This document shows positions 15,861 through 23,218 of a DNA stretch of 43,633 nt, piece by piece. The notes under the pieces were generated by a model. It was given only the letters and a program-made list of their open reading frames with translations. It made no database searches and had not been told where the DNA came from. Position numbers and translations under genes: made by a program. The first letter of the stretch is position 1, and every line of letters begins with the position of its first letter. Source of the stretch: Deltaproteobacteria bacterium HGW-Deltaproteobacteria-15 (GTDB lineage: Bacteria; Desulfobacterota; DSM-4660; Desulfatiglandales; HGW-15); assembly GCA_002840535.1 (NCBI GenBank), contig PHBH01000057.1, positions 1-43,633 on the forward strand, in the 5' to 3' direction.

Positions 15861-16880
15861 GTGGAACAAAAGGGTGTAAGTCTTCGCAAGGAAAGACTGG
15901 ACAGAGGCATCAAGGTGAGAGCCGACGGGATCTATGCGCTCATGTCATGGCGCGAGCTGGCCTATCTCTCCGTGCCGAGGCTCCTGCTGATCGTAGGGAT
16001 GCTGATCCTGCCCCTGGCCATGCCGGGCATGTACTGGCAGAGGGTGATCTCCATCGTCTGCATCTATGCTCTTCTGGCGCTGAGCTTCGATTTCCTCGCC
16101 CACTATGTGGGTCTGGTCTCTCTCGGCGGGGCATTTTACATCGGCGTAGGGGGGTACATCGCGGCCATCCTGAACAAGTGGGTCGGATTCTCTCCCTTTC
16201 TCTCCATCCCGGCTGCCGGCATCATCGGGGGAATCATCTGCACCGTGCTCCTGCTGCCTTGTCTCCCGCTTCGGGGGGTCTATTTCGCGATCGTGAGTCT
16301 TATGTACCCCCTTGTTCTGGCAAGGATCATCGAGGCCCTGAACATCCTGGGCGGAACGGATGGGATCATGGGGATAGGCAGCTTTCCAAACCAGTGGGTG
16401 GAGCAGTACCTGATGATCCTGCTGGTGCTCGTTTTCCTTTTCGGCATGAGAAGGGTGGTGAATCTGGATATCGGCCTGGTCTTTCGGGCCGTCAAAGATA
16501 ATGACCAGGCTGTCCGGGCTTCTGGGATGAGCATCACCCACTACAAGGCCATGGCTGTGTTTGCCGCCTCTCTCATGGGGTGCCTGGCGGGTGCCTGTCT
16601 CGTCCACATCTACATGTGGTCGGGGATTTCCCTGTTTGCCCTGGATTTCTCCATCCTCCCCATTGCGGCCACGGTTATCGGAGGGGGCGGCACCCTGGTC
16701 GGCCCGGTGCTCGGGTGTCTGATCCTGGTTCCCATCTCCGAGTTGCTGCGTGAGTTCGGCACACTGCGAATCGCCTTCTATTCCGTGATTCTTATGGGGT
16801 TCATTGTCTTCCGGAGCGAGGGGATCATGGTATATGGCCAGCGAAAATACCACCAGTTTGAAAGGTGGTCAAAAGTATGA
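15861..16880 (+). CDS. Branched-chain-type ABC transporter permease, LivM family
   Basis: 339 residues from GTG 15861. The frame is open further upstream, but that would overlap livH by about 85 bp and add an un-LivM-like Arg-rich sequence, so GTG just after the livH stop is preferred. About ten hydrophobic helices. LivM blocks: YALLALSFDFLAHYVGLVSLGGAFY, GTDGIMGIG, and the coupling loop GLVFRAVKDNDQAVRASGM. The C-terminal IAATVIGGGGTLVGPVLGC matches the family. The stop overlaps the next start as ATGA. Confidence 0.88.
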   Translation: MEQKGVSLRKERLDRGIKVRADGIYALMSWRELAYLSVPRLLLIVGMLILPLAMPGMYWQRVISIVCIYALLALSFDFLAHYVGLVSLGGAFYIGVGGYIAAILNKWVGFSPFLSIPAAGIIGGIICTVLLLPCLPLRGVYFAIVSLMYPLVLARIIEALNILGGTDGIMGIGSFPNQWVEQYLMILLVLVFLFGMRRVVNLDIGLVFRAVKDNDQAVRASGMSITHYKAMAVFAASLMGCLAGACLVHIYMWSGISLFALDFSILPIAATVIGGGGTLVGPVLGCLILVPISELLREFGTLRIAFYSVILMGFIVFRSEGIMVYGQRKYHQFERWSKV

Positions 16881-17665
16881 CAGACGAATCTATCCTCGAA
16901 GTCACTGATGCGACAAAGACCTTCGGCGGAATTCTCGCGCTCAACCGGGTGAGTTTTTCGGTCAGGCAGGGAGAAATCCTGGGGATCATCGGTCCGAACG
17001 GATCGGGCAAGACCACCCTGGTCAACTGCATTACCGGGTTCATCAGAATGAATTCGGGAAAGATCCTCTTTCGGGGCAGGGACATCACCCGGAAACCTCC
17101 CCACAAGATCGCAGACCTGGGTGTCACGCGGACGTTCCAGATCATGCGGCCTTATTTCAGCCTTCCTGCGTACAAGAATCTCGTGATTCCTCTGTTCTCG
17201 CCGCGAGCCAAGAGAACAGGCGGCTGGAGAGGAGGCGGAAAGCTGGGGGACAGGAACACGGTTGGGATCGATATCCTGGAGGAGATCGGCTTCGAGCGCG
17301 ACTCGTTTGTGCCTTTCAAGATCGCATCGACCCTTCCGACGGGATACCTGAAACGGCTGGAACTCGCGAGGTGTCTGGCTCTTCGGCCGGAGATCATTCT
17401 TTGCGACGAGGTATTCTCGGGCCTCAGCATGAGCGAGATTGCGAGTATGGTTCCTCTTATCGAGAGGCTCCAGATGGATGGAATCACCTTGATCATGATC
17501 GAGCACCGGCTCCGGGAGCTCTTCCGGGTGGCGAACAGGATCATGGTCCTGAACTTCGGTGAAAAGCTCACCGAAGGGAGCCCCGAACAGGTGATGGCCG
17601 ATGAAAGAGTCAAGGTGGCTTACTTCGGCTCCGAAGATGTCGAGGAGGTCATGACCTATGCTTGA
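16877..17665 (+). CDS. Branched-chain-type ABC transporter ATPase, LivG family
   Basis: 262 residues from ATG 16877 (AAAGGTGG upstream; a GTG four codons earlier is possible). Walker A GPNGSGKTT, Q-loop region TRTFQIMRPYFSLPAYKN, Walker B IILCDEVFSGLS, and H-loop MIEHRL. The signature motif reads LPTGYLKRLELAR where LivG usually has LPYGxQRRLEIAR, a mild departure. It powers transport together with LivF as a heterodimer. Overlaps livM by 4 bp and livF by 8 bp, indicating coupled translation. Confidence 0.9.
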   Translation: MTDESILEVTDATKTFGGILALNRVSFSVRQGEILGIIGPNGSGKTTLVNCITGFIRMNSGKILFRGRDITRKPPHKIADLGVTRTFQIMRPYFSLPAYKNLVIPLFSPRAKRTGGWRGGGKLGDRNTVGIDILEEIGFERDSFVPFKIASTLPTGYLKRLELARCLALRPEIILCDEVFSGLSMSEIASMVPLIERLQMDGITLIMIEHRLRELFRVANRIMVLNFGEKLTEGSPEQVMADERVKVAYFGSEDVEEVMTYA

Positions 17666-18404
17666 GGCCAAGGGTTTGATGGTCTTCTATGAAAACATGC
17701 TCGCCCTCAATAACGTTCACATCCGCTGTGAGGAACATCAGATTGTGGGAATTTTCGGGGCGAACAGCGCCGGGAAATCGACCCTGATGTACACCCTTTC
17801 CGGCATCATCGAGGACATCAGGAAAAAGGAGCAGATGGCCGGAGGCGAGCGGATCACCGTGCTCGGCGAGATCAGCTACATGGGCATGAACATCATCGAT
17901 CTAAAACCGAGTATGAGGGCGAGGAAGGGGCTGGTTCTCTGCCCGGAGAGACGGCGGATTTTCAAGGAGAGCACCGTGCTGGAGAACCTGCTGATCGGCG
18001 GGTATCTCGCATCTTCTTCTCAGGCCAAAGCGACCCTGGAATACGTCTTCAACGTCTTTCCGGCCCTCGCAAAGCTCAAGAAGAGGATAGGGGGATTCCT
18101 GAGCGGAGGGGAGCAGCAGATGCTTGCCATCGGCAGGGCGCTCATGGCCCAGCCCAAGCTTCTCCTGCTGGACGAGCCGCTCCTGGGGTTGAGCCCCCTG
18201 ATGCAGGCGATCCTCATACGGGGAACCAGGGAGATCCGCGACCAGAAAGGGTTGACGATCATCGTGACCGAGCAGTATGCGAGGCCTGTGCTGCCCATTG
18301 TGGACCATGCCTTTATTCTGGAAAACGGCGCTGCCGTGATGGAAGGGACGAGGCAGGAGCTGATGAGCAATCCGGATGTGCGGTCGGCGTATTTCGGAGT
18401 GTGA
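17658..18404 (+). CDS. Branched-chain-type ABC transporter ATPase, LivF family
   Basis: 248 residues. Walker A GANSAGKST, signature FLSGGEQQMLAIGRAL, Walker B LLLLDEPLLGLSP, and H-loop-position Q (VTEQYARPVL), as in LivF where this His is often replaced. Between Walker A and the CPERRRIF Q-loop block there is an extra stretch (about residues 48-80, EDIRKKEQMAGGERITVLG) longer than in typical LivF. Last gene of the transporter set. The stop codon is followed within 10 bp by the GTAAGCAGG start of the repeat cluster. Confidence 0.9.
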   Translation: MLEAKGLMVFYENMLALNNVHIRCEEHQIVGIFGANSAGKSTLMYTLSGIIEDIRKKEQMAGGERITVLGEISYMGMNIIDLKPSMRARKGLVLCPERRRIFKESTVLENLLIGGYLASSSQAKATLEYVFNVFPALAKLKKRIGGFLSGGEQQMLAIGRALMAQPKLLLLDEPLLGLSPLMQAILIRGTREIRDQKGLTIIVTEQYARPVLPIVDHAFILENGAAVMEGTRQELMSNPDVRSAYFGV

Positions 18405-18410
18405 AAAAAA

Positions 18411-18531
18411 AGTAAGCAGGTCAAAGACAGAAGACAGAGGACAGAGGACAGAAGACAGAAGACAGAAGACAGAGGACAGAGGACAGAAGACAGAAGACAG
18501 AGGACAGAAGTCAGAAGACAGAAGTCAGGAC
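18411..18531. repeat. GACAGAA/GACAGAG tandem heptamer array
   Basis: After an AGTAAGCAGG lead-in, about 15 consecutive 7-nt units, mostly GACAGAA or GACAGAG with two GTCAGAA variants, run from 18425 to 18531. The same composition (TAAGCAG words, then GACAGAA words, then the REP hairpin) recurs at 21103-21206. It is not a CRISPR: there are no spacers. It resembles cyanobacterial heptanucleotide STRR repeats in form. Confidence 0.85.
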
Positions 18532-18538
18532 AAGTATG

Positions 18539-18706
18539 AACGTCGAACATCGAACGTCCAACGTCGAATGAAGAAAGTAGGATGGGTAGAGCGTAGCGAA
18601 ACCCATCAGCACTGCGAGAAAATGAACGTCGAACATTGAACGTCCAACGTCGAATGAAAATCAAAATAACAATGATCGATGACAAACGACAGATGATAAA
18701 TGACAT
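18539..18706. repeat. CGTCGAA heptamer repeats, two direct copies, and a GACAAAC-type tract
   Basis: Two near-identical blocks (18539-18573 and 18624-18658; words CGTCGAA CATCGAA CGTCCAA CGTCGAA) flank the REP hairpin at 18577-18616. A third tract of the same period (GACAAAC GACAGAT GATAAAT) follows at 18673-18706, just before the acyl-CoA synthetase gene. No gene in the whole gap 18405-18727. Confidence 0.75.
18577..18616. repeat. REP-like hairpin, copy 1
   Basis: GTAGGATGGGTAGAGCG, one variable base, AGCGAAACCCATCAG, ending ACTGCG. GATGGGT pairs with ACCCATC around a 13-nt loop. A second copy at 21166-21205 differs at only a few positions. The motif resembles widespread bacterial REP sequences. 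Confidence 0.75.
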
Positions 18707-18727
18707 ATTACCAACGTGGATGGAAAC

Positions 18728-20398
18728 ATGACTTCCAATGATCTGCCCCTGGAAAAGGAACTGACCTTTACCCGCTTCGACCGGATGAGCGAGCGTTACC
18801 CGCAGAAGACCGCGATCGTCTTCCTCGGCGAACGCTTCAGCTTTGCCCGGCTTCGGAACCTTTCGGAGAGATTCGCAGGTGCCTTGATGGAGATGGGCGT
18901 CCGCAAAGGCGACCGGGTAATGATCTACATACCCAACTCCGTTCAGTGGGTCATCGCGTTCCTGGCCATTCAGAAGATGGGAGCAGTCATTGTCCCGATC
19001 TCCCCCATCTATACCTCTTTCGAGATCGAGTACATGCTCAAGGATTCAGGCGCCGAGACCGTGATCTGCCAGGATACCAACTTCTGCTATGTGAAAGAGG
19101 TGCTCCCGGCCACCGGTGTGAAGCGGGTGATTGTAACCAACCTGGTCGATTTGCTGCCTCTGTGGAAGCGTTCACTCGGCTTTCTTTTCGACAAAGTCCC
19201 TCACGGGAAGGTGGAGAAGGACGACAAGGTGCATTCCTTAAGAACCCTGCTGAAGCATGAGCCGATGCGAGCGGACATTCAACTGGACCCGCAGAAGGAC
19301 CTCTCCTATATTCTCTACACCGGGGGGACAACGGGATTCCCGAAAGGTGTTCCGGGAAACCACATCGGGATGACTTCCTACATACGGGACATCATCGAGG
19401 ACGTGGTGGAGGGTCATATACGCGAGGGCGGGGATACGTACCTGGCGGTGAACCCGCTTTTCCACATCATGGCCCTTGGCCTCTTCATGGCTATAGGCCT
19501 GAACAAAGGAAATACCACCCTGATAATCCCCGTGCCCCAGGTGGATGCAATCCTGGAAACCATCGAACGGTATAAAGCGCGCTGGATGCTTGGAGTGCCT
19601 GCCCTCTACAGGATGATCCTGGAGAACGATCGCCGCGACCGGTATGATATCAAGTCCCTGACGTACTGCTATTGCGGGGGCGATGTGTTGCCTGAAGAGG
19701 TGTACAAGCGGTGGCAGAGTCATGTGGGCGTTCCTATCTACCAGGTTTACGGATCGACTGAGGCGGGCCACATCACCTACAGCAGGATCGGGAAGGAGCC
19801 CAAGGCCAAGACCATCGGCATGCCGTTGAAAAGCAGAAAGTGCATCGTCGTAAATCCGGAGACATTGGAGCCTTTGCCGCCTGGAGAAAGCGGGGAGCTG
19901 CTGGTGACCTCTCCATACACCATGAAGCAATACTGGAAGAAACCCGAAGAGACGGCGCGCTCCTATGTCCCTATCGGGGACGACATCTATTACAGGATGA
20001 GCGATTTTGTGCGGATGGATGAGAATGGCGAGCTGTTCTATGTAGAGCGATCAGCGGACATCATCAAGCACAAGGGGTACAGGGTTTCAGCCTCTGAAGT
20101 GGAAGCGGTTCTTCAAAATCATCCCACCGTCGTTGGGGCCTGCGTAATAGGGATTCCGGATAAGAAAGTCGGCGAACGCATCAAGGCCATTGTCGTCTTG
20201 AAAGAGGACGCGCGGGGCGTCGGCGGCACGGAGCTTCTCAAGTTCTGTCGTGAAAGGCTGGCTCCATACAAGATACCGAGCTATATTGAGTTCAGGGACA
20301 TGCTGCCAAAGTCAAAGGTGGGTAAGTTGCTTCGGAGAGAGATCAGGGACGAGGAGAAAAGGAGACTGGTAAAGGGGAAAGTAGAAGCAGTCAGTTGA
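18728..20398 (+). CDS. AMP-forming acyl-CoA synthetase
   Basis: 556 residues from ATG 18728 (an in-frame GTG at 18716 is the alternative). ANL superfamily: phosphate loop YILYTGGTTGFPKG, A5 motif YQVYGSTEAG, the ribose-binding Asp in YRMSDFVRMDENGE (the usual TGD reads MSD, Asp kept), hinge DIIKHKGYRVSASEVE, and catalytic Lys in KSKVGKLLRRE. It activates a carboxylic acid to its CoA thioester via an acyl-adenylate. The chain type is not predictable; the long-chain FadD-like domain layout is present. Placed after the Liv-type transporter in the same direction, it probably activates the imported compound. The 323-bp repeat-filled gap leaves cotranscription open. Confidence 0.88.
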   Translation: MTSNDLPLEKELTFTRFDRMSERYPQKTAIVFLGERFSFARLRNLSERFAGALMEMGVRKGDRVMIYIPNSVQWVIAFLAIQKMGAVIVPISPIYTSFEIEYMLKDSGAETVICQDTNFCYVKEVLPATGVKRVIVTNLVDLLPLWKRSLGFLFDKVPHGKVEKDDKVHSLRTLLKHEPMRADIQLDPQKDLSYILYTGGTTGFPKGVPGNHIGMTSYIRDIIEDVVEGHIREGGDTYLAVNPLFHIMALGLFMAIGLNKGNTTLIIPVPQVDAILETIERYKARWMLGVPALYRMILENDRRDRYDIKSLTYCYCGGDVLPEEVYKRWQSHVGVPIYQVYGSTEAGHITYSRIGKEPKAKTIGMPLKSRKCIVVNPETLEPLPPGESGELLVTSPYTMKQYWKKPEETARSYVPIGDDIYYRMSDFVRMDENGELFYVERSADIIKHKGYRVSASEVEAVLQNHPTVVGACVIGIPDKKVGERIKAIVVLKEDARGVGGTELLKFCRERLAPYKIPSYIEFRDMLPKSKVGKLLRREIRDEEKRRLVKGKVEAVS

Positions 20399-20430
20399 GT
20401 TTCTCCGGTTCCTTTTATTCCTTTACTTTA

Positions 20431-20583
20431 ACCAAAGAAGCCAGATAAACGAAACAAACTGGAGAGACCCTCTCGAAGAGGTTTAATAGCGGTTGGTAAG
20501 TTTATCTTGTTTATTTAGTCTTTCTAGTTGAACCAAAGAAACCCGACAAACCAGACAAACTGAGAAACCCTCGAAGAGGTTCC
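20431..20583. repeat. Duplicated ACCAAAG-type repeat, second copy supplies a ribosome site
   Basis: Two direct copies of about 53 bp (20431-20484 and 20531-20583), each from AACCAAAGAA to CTCGAAGAGGTT. The 46-bp spacer carries partly inverted words (GTTTATC TTGTTTA). Copy 2 ends in GAGG placed 6 nt before ATG 20586, so it provides the ribosome-binding site of the response-regulator gene. Confidence 0.7.
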
Positions 20584-20585
20584 AT

Positions 20586-21107
20586 ATGGCGGAATCAGCA
20601 CTGGAAAACAAGCGCATCCTGGCAGTGGACGATGAGCCCGATGTCCTGGACACCCTTGAGGAGCAGCTTGCCGATTTCAAAGGGCTCCAAATGGATAAGG
20701 CCACAAACTATGAAACGGCGTATCATCTGATCCGGTCCTGGACTTACGATCTCGTCATTCTGGACATCATGGGGGTTCGCGGATTCGACCTCCTGAATGC
20801 ATCGGTTCAACTCGGTTTTCCAACCGTGATGCTGACGGCCCATGCCCTGAACGTGGATGCCCTGAAGAAATCTATCGAGATGGGGGCACGGGCTTTTCTT
20901 CCAAAGGAGAAGCTCGCAGAGATCGTGCCCTTCCTGGAGGATGTTCTCACCCTTGCGGCAATGCCCGGATGGCGGCGGGTTTTCGAAAGACTCGGCGGAT
21001 TCTTTGAGACCGCATTCGGTCCGGGCTGGCAACTGAGGGAAAAGGATTTCTGGGAAAAGGTCTCTTCGGGAAGACCTATCCAGGAACCGGTCATCCTAAA
21101 GAAGTAA
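20586..21107 (+). CDS. Orphan receiver-domain protein with C-terminal extension
   Basis: 173 residues. Receiver domain 8-125 with acidic pocket DDE (15-17), phospho-acceptor Asp60 (LVILDIMG), Thr83 and Lys106. There is no DNA-binding or enzymatic output domain. Instead a ~45-residue tail rich in Trp, Phe and Gly (PGWRRVFERLGGFFETAFGPGW) follows, perhaps an amphipathic helix for protein contact. No kinase is adjacent; the NtrC-pair kinase 9 kb upstream and the kinases downstream are the nearest. Its TAA stop is the first codon of the TAAGCAG repeat. Confidence 0.82.
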   Translation: MAESALENKRILAVDDEPDVLDTLEEQLADFKGLQMDKATNYETAYHLIRSWTYDLVILDIMGVRGFDLLNASVQLGFPTVMLTAHALNVDALKKSIEMGARAFLPKEKLAEIVPFLEDVLTLAAMPGWRRVFERLGGFFETAFGPGWQLREKDFWEKVSSGRPIQEPVILKK

Positions 21108-21318
21108 GCAGTAAGCAGTAGGCAGTAAGCAGGTAAGACAGAAGACAGGAGTCAGAAGTCGGTATGTAGGATGGGTAGAGCGCAGCGAAACCCATCAGTA
21201 CTGCGGAGGAAAAAGTAAGCAGTAGGCAGAAGAATCTGGAGTTACCGAAAGGCTCGAAAGCATTTCTTGCTTCTTGCTGCCTACTGCCTACTGCCTACTG
21301 CTTACTGCTTACTTACTT
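21103..21318. repeat. Facing inverted TAAGCAG heptamer arms between convergent genes
   Basis: The left arm 21103-21133 (TAAGCAG TAAGCAG TAGGCAG TAAGCAG) and the right arm about 21267-21317 (CTGCCTA repeated, then CTGCTTA) can pair over 30-50 bp. Between them lie a short GACAGAA tract and the REP hairpin copy. Each arm contributes the TAA stop of its gene: the receiver protein on plus and the TonB-like protein on minus both end AAGAAGTAAG. A bidirectional transcription terminator is the simplest reading. Confidence 0.75.
21166..21205. repeat. REP-like hairpin, copy 2
   Basis: GTAGGATGGGTAGAGCG, then CAGCGAAACCCATCAG and TACTGCGG. Nearly identical to 18577-18616; GATGGGT pairs with ACCCATC. 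Confidence 0.75.
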
Positions 21319-21930
21319 CTTGGCCGTGAGTCTGTATTCGAAGTTTGCATCGATGTTGAGCCTGCCTACTGTCACATGCTCGGGAAAAGGAGGATAAGGA
21401 GCTCCGGCGCGGACTGCCCGCATCGCTTCCTGATCCAGAATGGTTAATCCGGAAGGCTGGAGAATTCGAACTCGGCTCAACTCTCCTGACCTGGTCAGGC
21501 TGAAGAGGAGTCTCAGCTTTCCCTCCAGGAGATGAGCCTTGGCATCGGGCGGGTACGTCCACTGCTTCGCAATCCTCTCTTTGATCGCTTTGGCGTAACT
21601 CACATACCTTCGATCATCGGTGTCGAGACTGATGGTCTCCTGATCCTCCTCGGACGAAGGCTTCTTCTCCTGCTGAGATCCGATCTCAGCCCCGGACCCG
21701 GAATCCTTCTCAATTCCGTCCACCGGGGGCCTGAGCAGCTCCACCTGGAACGTTCGCATGTTCTCGGTAACCCAGGAGAGCGGAAACGCCTTTTGAAGGC
21801 TCACAAAGAGGACGACGTGGATCAGGAAGGAAACGGTCAGGCTCACGTACATGATGCTCTTGTGAGGGCCTGAAAAAAGTCTCTCCTTAAGCATTCTCGC
21901 TCTATGAAACAGCGAGTTGATGAGGTCCAT
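21313..21930 (-). CDS. TonB-family energy transducer
   Basis: 205 residues. One N-terminal membrane helix (about 26-46, IMYVSLTVSFLIHVVLFVSL), a short acidic linker (not the usual long Pro/Lys spacer), then the TonB C-terminal domain: YAKAIKERIAKQWTYP, LRLLFSLTRSGELSRVRILQPSG, LDQEAMRAVRAGAPYPPFP. TonB proteins transmit proton-motive energy to outer-membrane receptors; no ExbB/ExbD or receptor gene is adjacent. The short spacer may mean it does not span the whole periplasm, as in TolA/TonB-like envelope proteins. The stop codon is inside the inverted repeat. Confidence 0.85.
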   Translation of the reverse strand: MDLINSLFHRARMLKERLFSGPHKSIMYVSLTVSFLIHVVLFVSLQKAFPLSWVTENMRTFQVELLRPPVDGIEKDSGSGAEIGSQQEKKPSSEEDQETISLDTDDRRYVSYAKAIKERIAKQWTYPPDAKAHLLEGKLRLLFSLTRSGELSRVRILQPSGLTILDQEAMRAVRAGAPYPPFPEHVTVGRLNIDANFEYRLTAKK

Positions 21931-21980
21931 ACGTTTTCCTCAGTATGTCTGCTTCATATGCATTGAGCTAAAGTGTTATC

Positions 21981-22574
21981 TCATCTCTTGTTGTTCTGGC
22001 CGTTTCCAGGCCCGTTGACCCACCAGTCCGTGTTCTTTTCGAACCACCAGTCCGTGCTTTCCGTAACCAGGATCTGTTCCGCCATCTTTTTTGCGGTTTT
22101 CGTCTGCAGCCTTTTCAAGGCATAGGTAAGCCAGTCCCGGGCGTGGGGATTGCCGATGTCCTGCTGCTCTTTGAGCGAAAGGATCAATTCCAGCTGATCA
22201 GCGTCTTTACTGATTTTAGCTTCAAGGCTCTCTCCGGCATTGAACTCCCGGGTGAGATCGATCAGATTCCGCCCGAATGGCAACCGCCGGGCAAAGTCAC
22301 GGACAGCCCCGTCTTCGTCCACCTTCACATACCGCTTATTCACATAATTGAGGTCCCCTGTTCTCGCCTCATGCAGATCGTGGAAAAGGCACATGAGCAC
22401 GGCCTTGTACGGCTCCGCCTCCTTTTCCTGGGAAGAGAGGACATAGGCAATGACTGCTGTTCTGAAGGAGTGCTCCGCTACGGATTCTTCTCCTGAGCCG
22501 AGAAACTGAAACCCGGATCGAGGGGTCTTCTTCAGCATTCCTGTTTCAAAAAGAAAATTCACAAGCTCTTTCAT
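21981..22574 (-). CDS. HD-domain phosphohydrolase, YfbR-like (5'-deoxynucleotidase type)
   Basis: 197 residues from ATG 22574; a TTG 12 codons upstream is less likely. HD metal ligands are visible: His in AEHSFRTAVIA, His-Asp in CLFHDLHEARTGD, and the late Asp in DADQLELILSL. The layout matches the HD_3/YfbR group, which removes phosphate from 2'-deoxynucleoside monophosphates. The C-terminus contains a small internal duplication (TDWWFEKN / TDWWVNG), reflected in a 12-base DNA repeat near 22022-22058. Single gene, same direction as the TonB-like gene 50 bp downstream. Confidence 0.8.
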   Translation of the reverse strand: MKELVNFLFETGMLKKTPRSGFQFLGSGEESVAEHSFRTAVIAYVLSSQEKEAEPYKAVLMCLFHDLHEARTGDLNYVNKRYVKVDEDGAVRDFARRLPFGRNLIDLTREFNAGESLEAKISKDADQLELILSLKEQQDIGNPHARDWLTYALKRLQTKTAKKMAEQILVTESTDWWFEKNTDWWVNGPGNGQNNKR

Positions 22575-22690
22575 GGAAATTTGAATAGGGAGAAGGCCTT
22601 CAAAAGTCAAGCACGATTTGTCCGAGCCTTCTTGATTTATTCAAATTTTGGAACTACAATTAACCAATGTTACAGCATTGGAGTGTTCCG

Positions 22691-23218
22691 GTGGCAGAAA
22701 TACTGAAAATTTATACTTTTCCCGAGTCCGTGTTGAGAGTCGAGGCGGAACCGGTGCAGGAGATCGATGAGGACCTGCAGAAACTGATCGAGAATATGGG
22801 CGAGACCATGTACGATGCGCCTGGAATAGGGCTCGCCGCAAACCAGATCGGAGTGACGAAACAGCTCCTCATCTATGACACAGCCCCAAGGACTAACGGC
22901 AGGAAGATGGGGGTTCTGATCAATCCTGAAATAGTGCATGGAGAGGGGAAGATCGTCCACGATGAGGCCTGCCTCAGCGTGATTGATTTTTCCGCCGAAG
23001 TCACGCGCTTCGCCAATGTGCAGGTAAAAGGGTTCGACCGAAACGGCCGCCCTGTTCAGCTCGATGCCGAAGGGCTTCTGGCCGTCTGTCTCCAGCACGA
23101 GATCGATCACCTGAAAGGGGTCCTCTTCATCGATCACATCAGCAGCCTGAAGAGGGCACTCTATAAGAAAAGACTCAAGAAGATGCTGATGAAGAGCCAG
23201 TCGTCCGAGCCCGAATGA
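22691..23218 (+). CDS. def: Peptide deformylase
   Basis: 175 residues from GTG 22691, chosen because GGAG lies 8 nt upstream and the N-terminus then fits the family; ATG 22667 is an alternative. Motif 1 GIGLAANQIG, motif 2 EACLSV (normally EGCLS; the metal-binding Cys is kept and Gly is replaced by Ala), and motif 3 HEIDHLKG with the two metal-binding His and catalytic Glu. It removes the formyl group from nascent N-termini. Translationally coupled to fmt by an ATGA overlap; first gene of the def-fmt-DUF116-rsmB-rpe run. Confidence 0.93.
   Translation: MAEILKIYTFPESVLRVEAEPVQEIDEDLQKLIENMGETMYDAPGIGLAANQIGVTKQLLIYDTAPRTNGRKMGVLINPEIVHGEGKIVHDEACLSVIDFSAEVTRFANVQVKGFDRNGRPVQLDAEGLLAVCLQHEIDHLKGVLFIDHISSLKRALYKKRLKKMLMKSQSSEPE

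Noticed and set aside
14960..15913. 317-residue minus-strand frame opposite livH
   Set aside because: His/Asp/Gln-rich shadow with no family features; livH on the plus strand is clear.
18425..18531. GACAGAA array considered as a CRISPR
   Set aside because: Seven-base units are contiguous, with no spacers of constant length and no cas genes nearby.
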